Source of the DNA: Asterias rubens
Taxonomy: Eukaryota; Echinodermata; Asteroidea; Forcipulatida; Asteriidae
DNA: 64,000 nt
NCBI RefSeq assembly: GCF_902459465.1
Contig: NC_047070.1
Span: forward strand, 5,320,554 to 5,384,553
Direction: 5' to 3'
A program made the position numbers and the translations under genes. Below the pieces are notes generated by a model. That model did no database searches. It saw nothing but the letters and a program-made list of their open reading frames with translations, and was not told where the DNA came from. This document shows positions 63,659-64,000 of this stretch, in pieces (position 1 is the first letter of the stretch; each line of letters starts with the position of its first letter).

Positions 63659-64000
63659 TTAAGTGAACTTAATAACAATAATATTAACACAGCATTCGTA
63701 AAAGCGCATTGAATCTGATTTAAAAAAAGCATTCAAAGGTGCTGGTCAAGATGGAAAGGAGAGAATTCTGAAGTGGTAGGGAAAGCAAGTGTGAACAGGT
63801 ATGTCTTCAGTTGCTGCTGAAAGAGGGAGATGTTGTGTATTTCCCTGAGGTTTTCAGTGTTAATCACTGCTGAGAGCCCAATGGAGAGAAGATAAGGAAG
63901 GAAGTATAAGTTTCATAAGAGAATTATTCCTGGAAAAACCCACGCAGTCGGGTAGGGACTGAAAACCCAATCCACATAGTTCCTCTGTTGTGATTCAAAA

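Overview
The window is a eukaryotic genomic fragment, very probably from an echinoderm and perhaps a sea star. The evidence is metazoan gene content with exon sequences close to deuterostome orthologues, GT-AG introns of about 0.3-4 kb, an AT-rich background, and dense foldback MITEs and tRNA-derived SINEs that resemble echinoderm repeats. The species assignment is inference, because no search could be run. There is no operon structure, CRISPR array, rRNA or prokaryotic feature.

Six protein-coding genes can be rebuilt exon by exon, each with codon phase conserved across the junctions, and they alternate strictly in strand. (1) RAB24, minus strand, 5' four exons only, 7413 down to 919, continuing past the left edge. 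(2) THG1L, plus strand, six exons, 9734-13686, tRNA-His guanylyltransferase. (3) An ankyrin-repeat/SOCS-box (ASB) gene, minus strand, six exons, 22024 down to 16429, 463 aa. (4) POMK, plus strand, two coding exons, 25572-27838, protein O-mannose kinase. (5) ELMOD3, minus strand, ten or eleven coding exons, 42045 down to 32303. (6) XPO7 (exportin-7), plus strand, first twelve coding exons, 46407-63448, continuing past the right edge. The gene pairs 1/2, 3/4 and 5/6 are head-to-head. The genes belong to unrelated pathways (vesicle traffic, tRNA maturation, ubiquitin ligase substrate selection, dystroglycan glycosylation, Arl-family GAP activity, nuclear transport), so the cluster is a genomic neighbourhood and not a functional module.

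Most of the remaining sequence is repeats. There are at least eight foldback or TIR MITE families. Three of them sit between TTAA tetranucleotides, one between TA dinucleotides, and one shows a likely 8-bp duplication. There are three tRNA-like SINE families (one with a tRNA-Leu(CAA)-like head), L2/CR1-type LINE remnants, a 1.3-kb pogo/Tigger-like non-autonomous element, and a broken THAP-domain sequence split by a palindromic insert. Nested insertions are frequent and can be ordered in time.

The most unusual structures are a 14-copy, 43-bp minisatellite grown out of the leader of a SINE inside an XPO7 intron, a foldback element with tandem arrays in both arms inside the POMK intron, and a decayed duplicate of XPO7 exon 7. 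I found no convincing new multi-gene biological system.
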